From NCBI GenBank assembly GCA_021791895.1, contig JAJYVS010000002.1, positions 62,001 to 126,000 of the forward strand: 64,000 bases of DNA, given 5' to 3'. This stretch comes from Actinomycetes bacterium (lineage in GTDB: Bacteria; Actinomycetota; Acidimicrobiia; Acidimicrobiales; RAAP-2). Below the pieces are notes generated by a model. The model made no database searches. It was given only the letters and a program-made list of their open reading frames with translations, and was not told where the DNA came from. How positions within the stretch are numbered: position 1 is the stretch's first letter; each line of letters starts with the position of its first letter. Below, one piece after another: positions 50,842 through 60,365 of this stretch. A program made the translations under genes and the position numbers.

Positions 50842-52673
50842 TGGGATGGTGGGGAGAATCAGGGCTCGACGAGGAGGATCGCCTCGACCGCGAGGAAGCC
50901 AAGCACGTCATCAAGCGAACGGTCCGAATGTTGCGTCCGTATCGGAGCGGTCTGCTGGCGACCCTGGTCGTTTTGATCCTCTACACCGCTGCCATCGAAG
51001 CCGGGCCGCTCATCGTCGGCTATGCAATCGACCACGGGATCACTGGCCATCGGAGCGCCACTGTGATCGAGGCGTGCGGGATCCTGTACCTGGTCTCTGC
51101 TCTCGTCATGGCGATCACCGAGCGCGCCCAGATCGTGATGGTGAACCGGGTGGGCGAATCCTTCTTGCGGAGTCTGCGGACGAGGGTCTTCCGCCACATT
51201 CTCTCACTGTCGATGCGGTTCTTCGATCGTGAGCAGACAGGACGTCTCGTCACGAGGATGACGTCCGACATCGATGCCTTGGAAATGCTGATTCAGCAGG
51301 GTCTTCTGGTGTTCGTCACCAGCGGACTGCTGTTCGTCACGGTCGTCATTTTGATGTTGGTTCTCTCTCCGATCCTCTTCGGCCTCTGTGCGATCGTGCT
51401 TCCTCCGGTGCTCATCTCGACCCGGAAGTTCCGTCGAGAGTCCAACGTCGCGTACTTGGCCGTACGCGATTCGATCAGTCAAACGCTGTCCACGCTCCAA
51501 GAATCGCTCGCCGGTGTTCGAGTCGTGCAGGCCTTCGGCCGTGAACGGCACCAATACGAGCGGTTCCGTCGACACAATCGAGCCCAGCTCGATGCCAATG
51601 TGAATGCCGTTCGGATCTCGGCTTTGTACTTCCCGGCTATTGAGTTCACAACGAGCGTGGCGACAGCGATCGTCGTCGGGGTCGGCGGTGTCCTGGTGGC
51701 CACACATCTCACCCAAATCGGCATCGTGACCTCGTTTGTGTTGTACCTCGGCTTGCTGATCAACCCGATTCAGCAGGTGAGCCAGCTGTTCAACCTGATT
51801 CAGCAGTCGGGGGCGGCGCTGAACAAGCTGTACGGCCTGCTAGACGTGGCTCCGGAAGTCACCGAACCGCTCGGTGCTGTCGACCTCCCAGAACGAGGGG
51901 CAATCGAGATCCGAGATGTTGCCTTTTCCTACCGGCCGGGAGAGCTCGATAACGTCCTAAGCGGCGTCAACCTCACCATCACTCCTGGTGAACGCCTTGC
52001 TCTCGTTGGGCCGACCGGCGCCGGAAAGTCGACGTTGGCAAAACTCATCGCCCGGTTCTACGACCCCACCTCCGGGGTTGTCCGATACGGGGGGACCGAT
52101 CTGCGAAATGCCTCGATCTCCTCGCTTCGTCGCAGGATCGCCGTCATTCCCCAGGAGGGGTTCCTGTTCCACGGGACGATTTTCGAGAACGTGCGCTTGG
52201 GCAAGCTCGACGCAACCGAGGACGAGGTGAGGCGGGCATTGCGGATCATCGGCGCCGAGGCACGATTCGACGCGCTCCCAAACGGCCTGCAAACCGAGGT
52301 TCGTGAGCGCGGATCACGACTTTCCGCAGGCGAGCGGCAACTCGTTTCGCTCGCCCGGGCTGCCTTGGCCAACCCGGACGTCCTCATCCTCGACGAAGCC
52401 ACGTCGAACCTCGACCCTGGAACGGAGTCCGATGTCGAGGGGGCGATGACGGCTCTCATGAAGGGGCGGACCGTCATCGTGATCGCGCACCGGCTTTCGA
52501 CCGCTGAGCGCTCTGACAAGGTCGCGGTCGTCGACGCCGGTCGGCTGGTCGAAGCCGGCACCCACAACGAACTTCTGGGCGTCGGAGGTCGATATGCCGA
52601 GCTCTTCGCTTCCTGGCTCGGTAACTCTGGCAGTCATGACGCCCGGGCCGTGCCGACAGCAGGGGACGGATAG
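50841..52673 (+). CDS. ABC exporter subunit, catalytic half
   Basis: A 610-residue half-transporter that pairs with the preceding protein. Walker A GPTGAGKST, signature LSAGERQ (note Ala for Gly), Walker B LILDEATSNLD with the catalytic Glu, and His in VIAHRLS. So it holds the complete Walker B, and its partner's LSGGQ completes the working site. The ATG overlaps the previous stop (TGATG), ensuring equal production. The C-terminus ends with a short polar tail. Confidence 0.88.
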   Translation: MGWWGESGLDEEDRLDREEAKHVIKRTVRMLRPYRSGLLATLVVLILYTAAIEAGPLIVGYAIDHGITGHRSATVIEACGILYLVSALVMAITERAQIVMVNRVGESFLRSLRTRVFRHILSLSMRFFDREQTGRLVTRMTSDIDALEMLIQQGLLVFVTSGLLFVTVVILMLVLSPILFGLCAIVLPPVLISTRKFRRESNVAYLAVRDSISQTLSTLQESLAGVRVVQAFGRERHQYERFRRHNRAQLDANVNAVRISALYFPAIEFTTSVATAIVVGVGGVLVATHLTQIGIVTSFVLYLGLLINPIQQVSQLFNLIQQSGAALNKLYGLLDVAPEVTEPLGAVDLPERGAIEIRDVAFSYRPGELDNVLSGVNLTITPGERLALVGPTGAGKSTLAKLIARFYDPTSGVVRYGGTDLRNASISSLRRRIAVIPQEGFLFHGTIFENVRLGKLDATEDEVRRALRIIGAEARFDALPNGLQTEVRERGSRLSAGERQLVSLARAALANPDVLILDEATSNLDPGTESDVEGAMTALMKGRTVIVIAHRLSTAERSDKVAVVDAGRLVEAGTHNELLGVGGRYAELFASWLGNSGSHDARAVPTAGDG

Positions 52674-52729
52674 TCGCTCCTTCCGCCGTTGCTCAGGCGG
52701 ATCGCGACCGCGCCAGGACGGCACCACTG

Positions 52730-53160
52730 CTTTGACTTGGGAATCTTGGCTCTGACCTGGAAAATTATGACGATCCGACAGGTGTCGGCACGCGCCGAGA
52801 CGAGACCAACGGGCAATCGACCGAGGGCACCGGTCAGGTGGTACGTAGACTTGGAGGTCCAGCGCAACGGCGACATCGGATCGCCACAGGCCTCTCGGCC
52901 ACCAGCAGGTTCGGATCCTCGTCGATGAGTCGCTTGGCGCACCGGGTCCGTCGGCGCCGTGTCGTCCGAGCCCGCCTCGCATGCTCCGGTGATCACGTGT
53001 CGCGGCTCAGCTGTGCTGCGGCGGCCACCCGGGTTACGCCATCTCGGCCGAGCATGCTCGCCGTCGCGCTGTCGAGCAGCCGAAGCTGCCGCTCGTCGAG
53101 CAATGGCGTCGTCGTCGAGAAGGAGTTACCCAGACCCTGCTCGTCGACCTCCAGATGAAG
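52730..53160 (-). mobile_element. ISAzo13-like transposase relic
   Basis: Minus-strand pieces of a transposase in several frames. Near 53100 the frame reads LLDERQLRLLDSATASMLGR and GVTRVAAAAQLSRDT, an N-terminal helix-turn-helix region. After a stop and shift near 52995, pieces RLIDEDPNLLVA and then GDPMSPLRWTSKSTYHL appear, the segment that is conserved in ISAzo13-family transposases. At least two frameshifts and internal losses make it dead. No terminal repeats were found. Confidence 0.65.
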
Positions 53161-53443
53161 CTACTTCGCGCGAGTACTTCCTTAGACCCTTGGAGGCTCA
53201 GCGGATAGGTGACTGTGAAGCACCCGATCGCCAACTCTCAAGGCCATGACCAGCATCGACGACCTTGGACGTTGTCAAGCATTTCCGCAGGTCAGCGCCA
53301 ATCAGCGCGGCCCCTTAGCGTCAACCACGGGTCTACGGGTCCGACCCATGAGACCAGACCCGGTCGACGGCGCACCGCAACGGACTTCTCCCCGGAAGTG
53401 GTTCCCAGATCACCTACCGACTGCGGCAGGGGAAGGACTAGAT

Positions 53444-53505
53444 GGTGAATGGCCGGGATGCCGGCCGCCGTCCTCGCGGCGACCGGCATCCCGGCCACGT
53501 TCACC
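53444..53505 (-). terminator. Long hairpin after binding-protein gene
   Basis: An inverted repeat with arms built on GGTGAA, TGGCCGGGATGCCGG and CCGC, with small bulges and a short loop around GTCCTC. It lies 12 bp beyond the stop codon of the minus-strand binding protein and is its likely terminator. Confidence 0.65.
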
Positions 53506-53517
53506 TCAATTCGCTGG

Positions 53518-55239
53518 CTATCCGTTCGACCCGGCGGCGGTGAAGAGGGCCGGCAACTTCTTCGGCCAGTTGTTCAAAGAGAACCGCTTGCCGTTGAACA
53601 GGGGGATGTAGGTGCCCTTCTTCCCATTGATCGGAGAGACGGCATTCGCGTCCCAGTACACGAACCGGTCGTTCGTAACGGCCGTATGGTCACCGGTACC
53701 GGGCTTTCCACTTGGCCCCGAGTTCCAGGACCACGCCCCGTAGACATAGTTCGGAGCGCCAAGTGTGGGTAAGGCGTGCACGCCCCTCGCCATGTTCTGA
53801 GGAGTCAGATCGGGCCCGGCCGCCTGCAGTGCGTCAAAGATCCAGACCAAGTCGCTGTAGTCGCCGTCGGTCCCCGGTGGAATGGCGTGCCCGGTCAACT
53901 TCTGGTAGAGCTGACCGGCAGGGCTCTTCGGGCCGAAGAACGCGGTCTCCGGAGAAGCCTCGCTCATCCCAAACAGGGATCCCTGGACTACGGACTGGTC
54001 GTAAGTCTGGGCGACGGTGTCGGTGTCATCGAGGGCGACGCCGTTCAGCAACCACTCGGGCTTGTAATTCTGCGCGGCAGCCGCCTTCGTCAGCAGGCTG
54101 AGCGAGAAGGAGTCACAGGCCGTGATGATCGTGGTGACACCCTCTGCCTTGAACGACACGATGGCTTGCTGAGCCGAGGTCTGGAAGGTGGAGATGTCCA
54201 AGCCGTACGTGAAGACGTGGATCGACGATCGCGCTACGTGGTAGTGCTGGACCATGTAGTTGATGGACTCCCGTACGCACAACATGTAGGTGGGTAGGTT
54301 GGGGACGTAGATCCCGAAGACGCGCTTCTTGGTGTGCATCGAGGGGTCACCGGCGTAGATCGCGTCCTTGTTCGCCAGGTACTGGCCGTACACCTGAGCT
54401 GACATCACGGCGATCCGCTGGCACTCCTGCGGAAGGCCCCAAACGTACGGGTTGTACTGCTGGTACCAAGCTTCGTCGAAATACGCGCCACCGTCGAACT
54501 CCACCAGTCCGTCCTTGGCTGCGCAGACCGAGAAGGGGCCGGTCCCGCCACCACCCGATCCGTTCGGGTCGAGGGTGAAGTTCACCTCACCGAATGCGTG
54601 GAGCGTATGGGCGATGGTGTCGGCGTCCGCGCATGCCTGTGACTGATTGCCATTCAGCAACTCGGCCGTGTCGTTACTCACCGAGTGCTCCTCGACGAGG
54701 TTCACGTGACGTCCGTAGAGGTCATAGACCTTGTTGAAGTAGTTGAGAAAGACCTGTGCGACCTGGTCGGTCACGGACGGAATGGCGATGCCTTCAGACT
54801 TCGCCACGGCCACGACCTCTTGGGAGTTGGCTGTCTGGGGGAAGGTTCTCATCGCAAGCGTGATCGTGTTCTTCGTGACCCCGTCGTACGTGGCCCCGCC
54901 ATTGTTGCCACTCCACTTGGCGATACAGGGGTCAGCGTAAGGCGACGAGAATTGGGGCTTTCCACTCGAGCAGGACAAGCCGGCGACCGTCTTCCCGCTG
55001 CCCACCTTAGTGTTGCCGGATGCCGGGTACTTCCATGGATACGGACCTTCGCCCTTCGGCCCGCTCGTCGCCAGTTTCGGCCCCGCCGACGCTGCTCCAC
55101 TTGCCCCGGTTGTCATCGGGACAACCGCCATGGCGAGCGACAAAACTCCAATCACTCCCATCAAGCGTGCCAGGCGACTCGTGCCTCTTCGGCCGCGTCG
55201 CCCACGAAGACGCTCGTGTATCACGGCATTCACTTGCAT
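53518..55239 (-). CDS. Large secreted Liv-type binding protein, paralogue A
   Basis: A 573-residue PBP type 1 protein, much longer than usual Liv-binding proteins (about 380-420). The signal peptide is after a basic leader (LARLMGVIGVLSLAMAVVP), with no lipobox. Mature sequence starts with GEGPYPWKYPASG, a cysteine-containing segment (DPCIAKWSGNNGGATYDGV) and TITLAMRTFPQTANSQE. ATG 55239 is chosen for the signal peptide. It is head to head with a close paralogue at 55784. It probably binds a small molecule outside the cell for an importer such as the one at 41985-47434, but this is inference. Confidence 0.82.
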   Translation of the reverse strand: MQVNAVIHERLRGRRGRRGTSRLARLMGVIGVLSLAMAVVPMTTGASGAASAGPKLATSGPKGEGPYPWKYPASGNTKVGSGKTVAGLSCSSGKPQFSSPYADPCIAKWSGNNGGATYDGVTKNTITLAMRTFPQTANSQEVVAVAKSEGIAIPSVTDQVAQVFLNYFNKVYDLYGRHVNLVEEHSVSNDTAELLNGNQSQACADADTIAHTLHAFGEVNFTLDPNGSGGGGTGPFSVCAAKDGLVEFDGGAYFDEAWYQQYNPYVWGLPQECQRIAVMSAQVYGQYLANKDAIYAGDPSMHTKKRVFGIYVPNLPTYMLCVRESINYMVQHYHVARSSIHVFTYGLDISTFQTSAQQAIVSFKAEGVTTIITACDSFSLSLLTKAAAAQNYKPEWLLNGVALDDTDTVAQTYDQSVVQGSLFGMSEASPETAFFGPKSPAGQLYQKLTGHAIPPGTDGDYSDLVWIFDALQAAGPDLTPQNMARGVHALPTLGAPNYVYGAWSWNSGPSGKPGTGDHTAVTNDRFVYWDANAVSPINGKKGTYIPLFNGKRFSLNNWPKKLPALFTAAGSNG

Positions 55240-55783
55240 TCCGCCCCCTTTTGCAGCAAGGCACTTCCCCGCTTGCGCAAGTCCCCCGAATGTCTCCCTA
55301 GGCGGAGGACGTCCGGACATTGTTCTTGGTGACGCCGACCAAAGCAAGCAAGTGCTCTCAAGCGAATCCTATCGAGCTGGCTGGTCCCTGGCGGATCGTC
55401 GAGGAACTGATCGACCGGCTCCAAGGTGTCGCTAAGCCCGGACGGCAAGGCGGTGCGGCCAGCAGCACGCGACCAAGAAGCCCTACGGTGAAGCCCTGAT
55501 TCTCGCCATCCGGCCGCGAGACCGCCAAGGGCGGCCCCGTCTCGGCGTCGGCAGAAAGCGGATTTCGGTCTGGAGTTTTCGCCGCCGTTCCGCGGCGTCG
55601 GACGGACTTAGAGGCGCACCCACGGTGGCTCGACTAGCAGAGCCAGTGACCGGATCTACCCATGCGAACAGGGAAGATAATCAACTCTTGGGAAAAAGTT
55701 GCTCTCGGATGACAAACGTGTTACGACGTGTGGGAACGATTCGACGATGTCGGACGGAGCACAACCGAGGGGAGGGCGGCGAC
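55240..55783. other. Divergent promoter region between paralogues
   Basis: 544 bp between the two head-to-head binding-protein genes. For the plus gene a possible promoter is TTGCTC (55699-55704) with TACGAC 17 bp later (55722-55727). A short inverted repeat (AACT/AGTT) lies near 55683-55700. No other gene or clear operator was seen. Confidence 0.4.
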
Positions 55784-57499
55784 ATGTCGTTACGCGGATT
55801 GGGTTGGCGCGAGAGGGAAGGCGGCGGGCCTTCGAAGTCCCGACGCACCTTCAACCGGATCGGCCACTTGGCAGTGGCTCTCACCATTCCGGTTGTGCTC
55901 CTGATAGCCGTTGTGCCTGCGGCCTCGGCCGGGAAGGCAAAGGGCGAAGGGCCCTATCCGTGGAAGTACCCCGCATCCGGCAGCACCTCGGTCGGCACCG
56001 GAAAGACGATCTCTGGGCAGGCCTGCCAGGCCGGCAAGGGGCAGTTCAACTCCCCGTACGCGGCGCCCTGCATCGCCAAGTGGTCCGGCAACAACGGCGG
56101 GGCTACCTACAATGGGGTGACCAAGACCACGATCACCCTTGCGATGCGATCGTTCCCCCAGACAGCCAACTCCCAGGAGTTGGTGGCACAGGACAAGAAC
56201 GAGGGCATCGCCCTTCCGGCCGTGACCGACCAGGTCGCACAGGTCTTTCTCAACTACTTCAACAAGGTCTACGACCTCTACGGACGTCACGTGAACCTGG
56301 TCGAAGAGGATGCGGTCGGCAACGCTACGACCGAAGCACTGAACGGCGGACAGGCCCAGGCGTGTGCTGACGCCGACACGATCGCCCACACGCTTCACGC
56401 GTTCGGTGAAGTCGGCTTCACCCTCGACCCCAACCGGGTCGGTGGCGGCGGAACCGGACCATTTTCGGTGTGTGCAGCCCAGCGTGGTTTGGTCGAGTTT
56501 GCCGGCGGTGCGTACTTCTCTGAACAATGGTTCGAGCAGTACAACCCCTACGTGTGGAACATCACCCAGGACTGCCAGCGGATCAGCACCAACGAGGCAG
56601 AGATCATCGCGAAATACCTCGCCGGGAAGAAGGCCATCTACGCCGGCTCTGCCGATCTGCGGAGCAAGATCCGGAGAATCGGGACCTACATCCCGAATGT
56701 GCAGCAATACATCGAGTGCAATGGGAACCCGAACAGCTCGATGAACAAGCTCCTCAAGAACCGGTACCACCTGCCCGCCAGCACGGCTCCGGACTTCTTC
56801 ACCTACAACCTGGACATCTCGACGTTCCAGCAGTCGGCCCAGCAGGCGGCGATCAAGTTCAAGGCCGACGGCGACACCACGATCAATTTGGCCTGCGATC
56901 CTTACTCGGCTTCATTGCTGATGAAGGCGGCGGCGGCGCAGAACTACTACCCCGAGTGGTTGTCGGACGGCGTGGCGCTCGAGGACACCGACACCGTCGC
57001 CCAGACGTTCCCGGCTAGCGAGGCCCAGGGCCATCTGTTCGGCGTTGCCGAGGCTCCGCCACAACAGCTTCTGTTCGGTCCGACCTCACTTGCAGGAAAG
57101 CTGTATCAGAAGCTCACGGGCCACCAGATCCCAGCGGGAACCGACGGCGAGTACTACACCCTGGTGCAAATCTTCGACCAGCTCCAGGCGGCCGGACCCG
57201 ACCTGACGCCGCAGAACATGGCTAGGGGAACCCACGCTCTTCCCGTCCTGGGCAACACATCGGACGGTCTGTGGGACTTCCGGACCGGCCCAACCGGGAC
57301 GCCGAACGCCGGAGACCACACCGCGATCGTCAACGACCTGTTCGTCTACTGGAACCAGAACGCCATCTCCCCGGTTAACGGCAAGCCCGGTAGCTATGTC
57401 GACCTTTTCGGTGGCAAGCGCTTCGCCATCGGGCAGTGGCCGAAGAAGCTCCCGACGCTGTTCACAGCACCCGGGTCTGCGGCGTCCGGCACGAGCTGA
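55784..57499 (+). CDS. Large secreted Liv-type binding protein, paralogue B
   Basis: A 571-residue paralogue of the protein encoded at 53518-55239. It shares GEGPYPWKYPASG, CIAKWSGNNGGATY, DQVAQVFLNYFNKVYDLYGR and the C-terminal WPKKLP-LFTA ending. Signal peptide: a basic start, then HLAVALTIPVVLLIAVVPA, no lipobox. ATG 55784 follows GGGGAGGG by eight bases. Differences fall in the presumed ligand loops (for example NLACDPYSASLL against IITACDSFSLSLL), so the two may bind different ligands. A strong hairpin follows the stop. Confidence 0.85.
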   Translation: MSLRGLGWREREGGGPSKSRRTFNRIGHLAVALTIPVVLLIAVVPAASAGKAKGEGPYPWKYPASGSTSVGTGKTISGQACQAGKGQFNSPYAAPCIAKWSGNNGGATYNGVTKTTITLAMRSFPQTANSQELVAQDKNEGIALPAVTDQVAQVFLNYFNKVYDLYGRHVNLVEEDAVGNATTEALNGGQAQACADADTIAHTLHAFGEVGFTLDPNRVGGGGTGPFSVCAAQRGLVEFAGGAYFSEQWFEQYNPYVWNITQDCQRISTNEAEIIAKYLAGKKAIYAGSADLRSKIRRIGTYIPNVQQYIECNGNPNSSMNKLLKNRYHLPASTAPDFFTYNLDISTFQQSAQQAAIKFKADGDTTINLACDPYSASLLMKAAAAQNYYPEWLSDGVALEDTDTVAQTFPASEAQGHLFGVAEAPPQQLLFGPTSLAGKLYQKLTGHQIPAGTDGEYYTLVQIFDQLQAAGPDLTPQNMARGTHALPVLGNTSDGLWDFRTGPTGTPNAGDHTAIVNDLFVYWNQNAISPVNGKPGSYVDLFGGKRFAIGQWPKKLPTLFTAPGSAASGTS

Positions 57500-57506
57500 G
57501 CGGACG

Positions 57507-57572
57507 CGACCCGACCTCTCTCTGAGCCAACGATCGATTTCTTCGACGGAGGCTCAAAGAGAGGTCGGGTCG
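57507..57572 (+). terminator. Long hairpin after paralogue B
   Basis: 22-bp arms that begin CGACCCGACCTCTCT and pair with GGCTCAAAGAGAGGTC on the other side, with one mismatch and a 22-base loop, seven bases after the stop codon. It lacks a T-tract but is a convincing terminator. Confidence 0.7.
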
Positions 57573-57772
57573 GCGCTGGCGACGGCTCGGGCGGGGACCC
57601 ATGAGGGATCGGGGCGTCGGGCTTTCGCTGACTGGAGGCTCCGGCAGGACGTGGTGTAGTCGCCGGCTGAGCATCCTATAAGCGGAGTTCCGGAGTTCGT
57701 AGACAGCCAGAACCCCCGGATTGCTGCTGTGACCAGGGAAAAGGCGCTCATGGCGCCGAGGGAGGCGTGTGA

Positions 57773-58085
57773 CTACGCGACCCTGTGACCTGGGACTCCG
57801 CGACGGGCGCGGGCAGCTCGAAATCGAGGTAGCGAGCGGGCTCGGCGACGCTCGAGGATCTTGCGCTGGGCGGGCGTGGCGGCCGTGCGCTGGGTGACAC
57901 GGCCGGCCCCGGTCCTCATGGTGACCAGGTGCATCCGGTCGAGCTCGTGGCGAACGTTGCGCCAGGTGTCGTCGGTCTCGTGCTCGATCGGGCGAATGAG
58001 CAGGAGGGCCGACCAGCAGAGCTGGACGTAGGCCCGGATGCGGTCCTCGCGATGGTGGAAGATCGGCCGCAGCGCGAGTGCTCCT
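57773..58085 (-). mobile_element. IS1634-type transposase, C-terminal fragment
   Basis: A minus-strand frame with the typical end of IS1634-family transposases: IFHHREDRIRAYVQLCWSAL, then HETDDTWRNVRHELDRMHLV and the C-terminal QRTAATPAQRKIL. Only about the last 100 residues remain. It joins directly to the IS630 fragment upstream, so the rest of both elements is missing. Not functional. Confidence 0.75.
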
Positions 58086-58882
58086 CCTGCTCGACCACCA
58101 GCCAATGGCACTGGCTGGCGCTCCGGGCCTTCATGGCCCTGGAGCGGTGGCCGGGCGGGCCGTCCCAGATCACGACGACCTTGTCGTCTCCCAGGTGGTG
58201 GAGGTCTTCGAGGAACTCGATGCGGGTGACGTCGTCGTCGGTACCGTCGGGGGCAAAGCCGATGACGGCCGACATGGAGAGGCGCTTCCAGCTGAAGCGG
58301 TGGTGCAGGACCGGGGTCTCTCCCTTCGGGGCCCAGGTGGCCCTCACCGAAGGGAGGAGGCTGAAGCCGCTCTCGTCTTGGAAGCAGATCGACGCCTTCC
58401 TACGTCGGGCGTTTGCTTTACCCGCCCCTCGTCATCACGCTCGACGGTCCGGCGAGCCGGACGCTGGCGGCTCCAGCCCATCGCCGCAGGATGCGCCAGA
58501 CGTGGCCGGGGCGGTACGCCACCCCGGTCTCGGCCTCGATCACCTCGGCCACCCGCTGGATCGTCCACATGTCGGTGGGGTAGTTGTTGTCGAGCGGGCC
58601 CTTTCGCAGCCGGCGCTCGACCCGGTTGCGATCGGCCTGGTCGAGCTGAGGCAGCCGTCCGGCCCGTCCCGCCGCCCGCAGCGCTTGGGTCCCTCCGGCC
58701 GCCCAATCGGCGTGCCAGCGGCTCACGCTCTGGCGCGACACCCCAAGCTCCCACACCACGCCGGCCTGGGACTTACCCGCCCAGAACAGCTGAGCGGCCC
58801 GCTTGCGCCGTCGCTCCGTGGCCTTGAAGTCGCGAGGGTGCCAGCACCGATCGTCGCCACGAACACCCACAGCAGCACGCAT
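58086..58882 (-). mobile_element. IS630-type transposase, truncated and frameshifted
   Basis: Minus strand from ATG 58882. Helix-turn-helix part: RRRKRAAQLFWAGKSQAGVV and GVSRQSVSRWHADW. Then PTDMWTIQRVAEVIEAETGV and PGHVWRILRR. A shift near 58490 gives GWSRQRPARR, and another near 58420 gives QDESGFSLLPSVRATWAP and KVVVIWDGPPGHRSRA. Two DDE acids are visible; the last (Glu) region is missing because the sequence switches to an IS1634 tail at about 58086. Dead element. Confidence 0.75.
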
Positions 58883-58959
58883 ATGAGAGGCATGTGCATG
58901 GTCTCCCGCTGGTGGGGACAACTGTCACTCCATTCCGCGAACCTCTTTCGGATTAGGGG

Positions 58960-59598
58960 TCAGCCTCGCCGCGGCCCAGGCCCTTTGGTGGCCCACAGCA
59001 CGACATCGACCCCGGGCTCGCTCACGTCGCTCGCTCCGTCGCGTCGGTCCAGTCGCAATACCTCCAATGGCTGCAGGGCCCTCAGAAGGTCGTCTTCGCT
59101 GTAGAGCCGGGAGGGATCCGGTGGCCCGGCCATTCCCAGTGAGGAGACGTGGTGGCCGACGATGAACAAATGGCCGTTCGTCGACAGAGATGCCACCACC
59201 GCGTCGAGCAGCGCGGCCCGCTCCTCCGGCGAGGGGTGCAGGTAAGCGAGGACGACCAGATCGAAGTGTCTCCCCGTTGCCCGGGCCGACTGGAGATAGT
59301 CGATGATGTCGCTGTGGATGGCCTCGACCGTCACGCCATCGGCCGCCGCGAACTCGCCGATCCGATCGAGCGCCACCTGCGAAGCATCGACGGCGACGAC
59401 CGTCCATCCGCTCTTGGCCAACCACAGGCTGTTGCGACCTTCACCGGCCCCAAGATCAAGGGCCTGACCTGGAGCCAGCGGTGAGACCAGCTCCACCAGG
59501 GTTTCATCAGGTTCAGCCCGAAACACTCGAGGAGTAGCACCATACCGACGGTCCCACTGCTCGGAGGCTCTCGCGAAGACTTCGTGTCGTTCAATCAT
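58960..59598 (-). CDS. SAM-dependent methyltransferase
   Basis: A 212-residue class I methyltransferase. Motif I is ALDLGAGEGRNSLWLA, followed by the acidic residue in VVAVDASQVAL, and the motif IV region FDLVVLAYLHP. It resembles small TehB-like or thiol methyltransferases. The start lies 10 bp after the PIG-L stop, so the two are coexpressed with thioredoxin further up. Methyl acceptor unknown. Confidence 0.8.
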   Translation of the reverse strand: MIERHEVFARASEQWDRRYGATPRVFRAEPDETLVELVSPLAPGQALDLGAGEGRNSLWLAKSGWTVVAVDASQVALDRIGEFAAADGVTVEAIHSDIIDYLQSARATGRHFDLVVLAYLHPSPEERAALLDAVVASLSTNGHLFIVGHHVSSLGMAGPPDPSRLYSEDDLLRALQPLEVLRLDRRDGASDVSEPGVDVVLWATKGPGPRRG

Positions 59599-59608
59599 GT
59601 CGTCTCAC

Positions 59609-60292
59609 CTATCGCCCGGGCGTTCGCAACCACCGAAGGGCCTCGTGGTCCCCGAGCAGCTCAAGTCTGCGCCAAAGGACCGGGTTGTCAAGGGACTGAC
59701 TCGCATGGCAGGCAATAGCTCGACGTTGGGCCGTTCGATCGACGGCGACGATCATGTCGATCTCCGAGTCCTCCCGACCCACAAAGCTCGTGCCGAACTC
59801 GTCGTTGAGCTGCTCGCCGAGCCGGATCGGCAAGCACCACCCGAGGACCGGCACGTCGGGCGCTCCCAAGAGCGCGGCCTCGGTCGCACGGCAGTGATCC
59901 GGGTGTCCAGTGACGCCGCCCTCGTCGAAGACCACCATCACGTCCGCTCCCACCGTCTCGATCATGGTGGCGACTTCTCGGGAGAGCCGGTCGAGCGGAA
60001 CCTCGCCGAGCGACCCGTCGGGATGATCCCCGAGGTGGACGCTCTCGATGCCGAGCTCCCCTGCGGCCGTTCGCAACTCTGCGGCCCGAACCGTTCCCAG
60101 CTGGTCGGAAAGCGACAAGGTCGAAGCTTCCCCGGCGGTGAAGCAGAGAACGGACGCCCTGATGCCCGAGGCGACCAGGTGGTTGAGGACCGCCCCGAGA
60201 CCGAAACTCTCGTCGTCGGGATGGGCGCAGACGGCAAGCGCCGAAGACGCCCAAGCGAAGTCCCCGCCTCGACCTGGCGATGACCTCTTCAC
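59609..60292 (-). CDS. PIG-L family deacetylase
   Basis: A 227-residue zinc-dependent N-deacetylase. The metal site is AHPDDES near the N-terminus and HPDH in VTGHPDHCRAT. Relatives include the mycothiol enzymes MshB and Mca, and N-acetylglucosaminyl-PI deacetylase. GTG 60292 is the likely start since homology begins shortly after; the frame is open further upstream. It sits between thioredoxin and a methyltransferase on the same strand, which fits thiol or sugar metabolism, but the substrate is not known. Confidence 0.82.
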   Translation of the reverse strand: MKRSSPGRGGDFAWASSALAVCAHPDDESFGLGAVLNHLVASGIRASVLCFTAGEASTLSLSDQLGTVRAAELRTAAGELGIESVHLGDHPDGSLGEVPLDRLSREVATMIETVGADVMVVFDEGGVTGHPDHCRATEAALLGAPDVPVLGWCLPIRLGEQLNDEFGTSFVGREDSEIDMIVAVDRTAQRRAIACHASQSLDNPVLWRRLELLGDHEALRWLRTPGR

Positions 60293-60365
60293 GAACGCCG
60301 GCTCCGTCGTAGCCGTTCGAAGGCGGGCTGCCCGGGCCCTTCCGTCTCGATCAGCTCGGCAAGGC

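Noticed and set aside
53518-57499. The binding-protein pair as a transposon's long inverted repeats
   Set aside because: The two arms are diverged genes with separate signal peptides, and no transposase lies between them.
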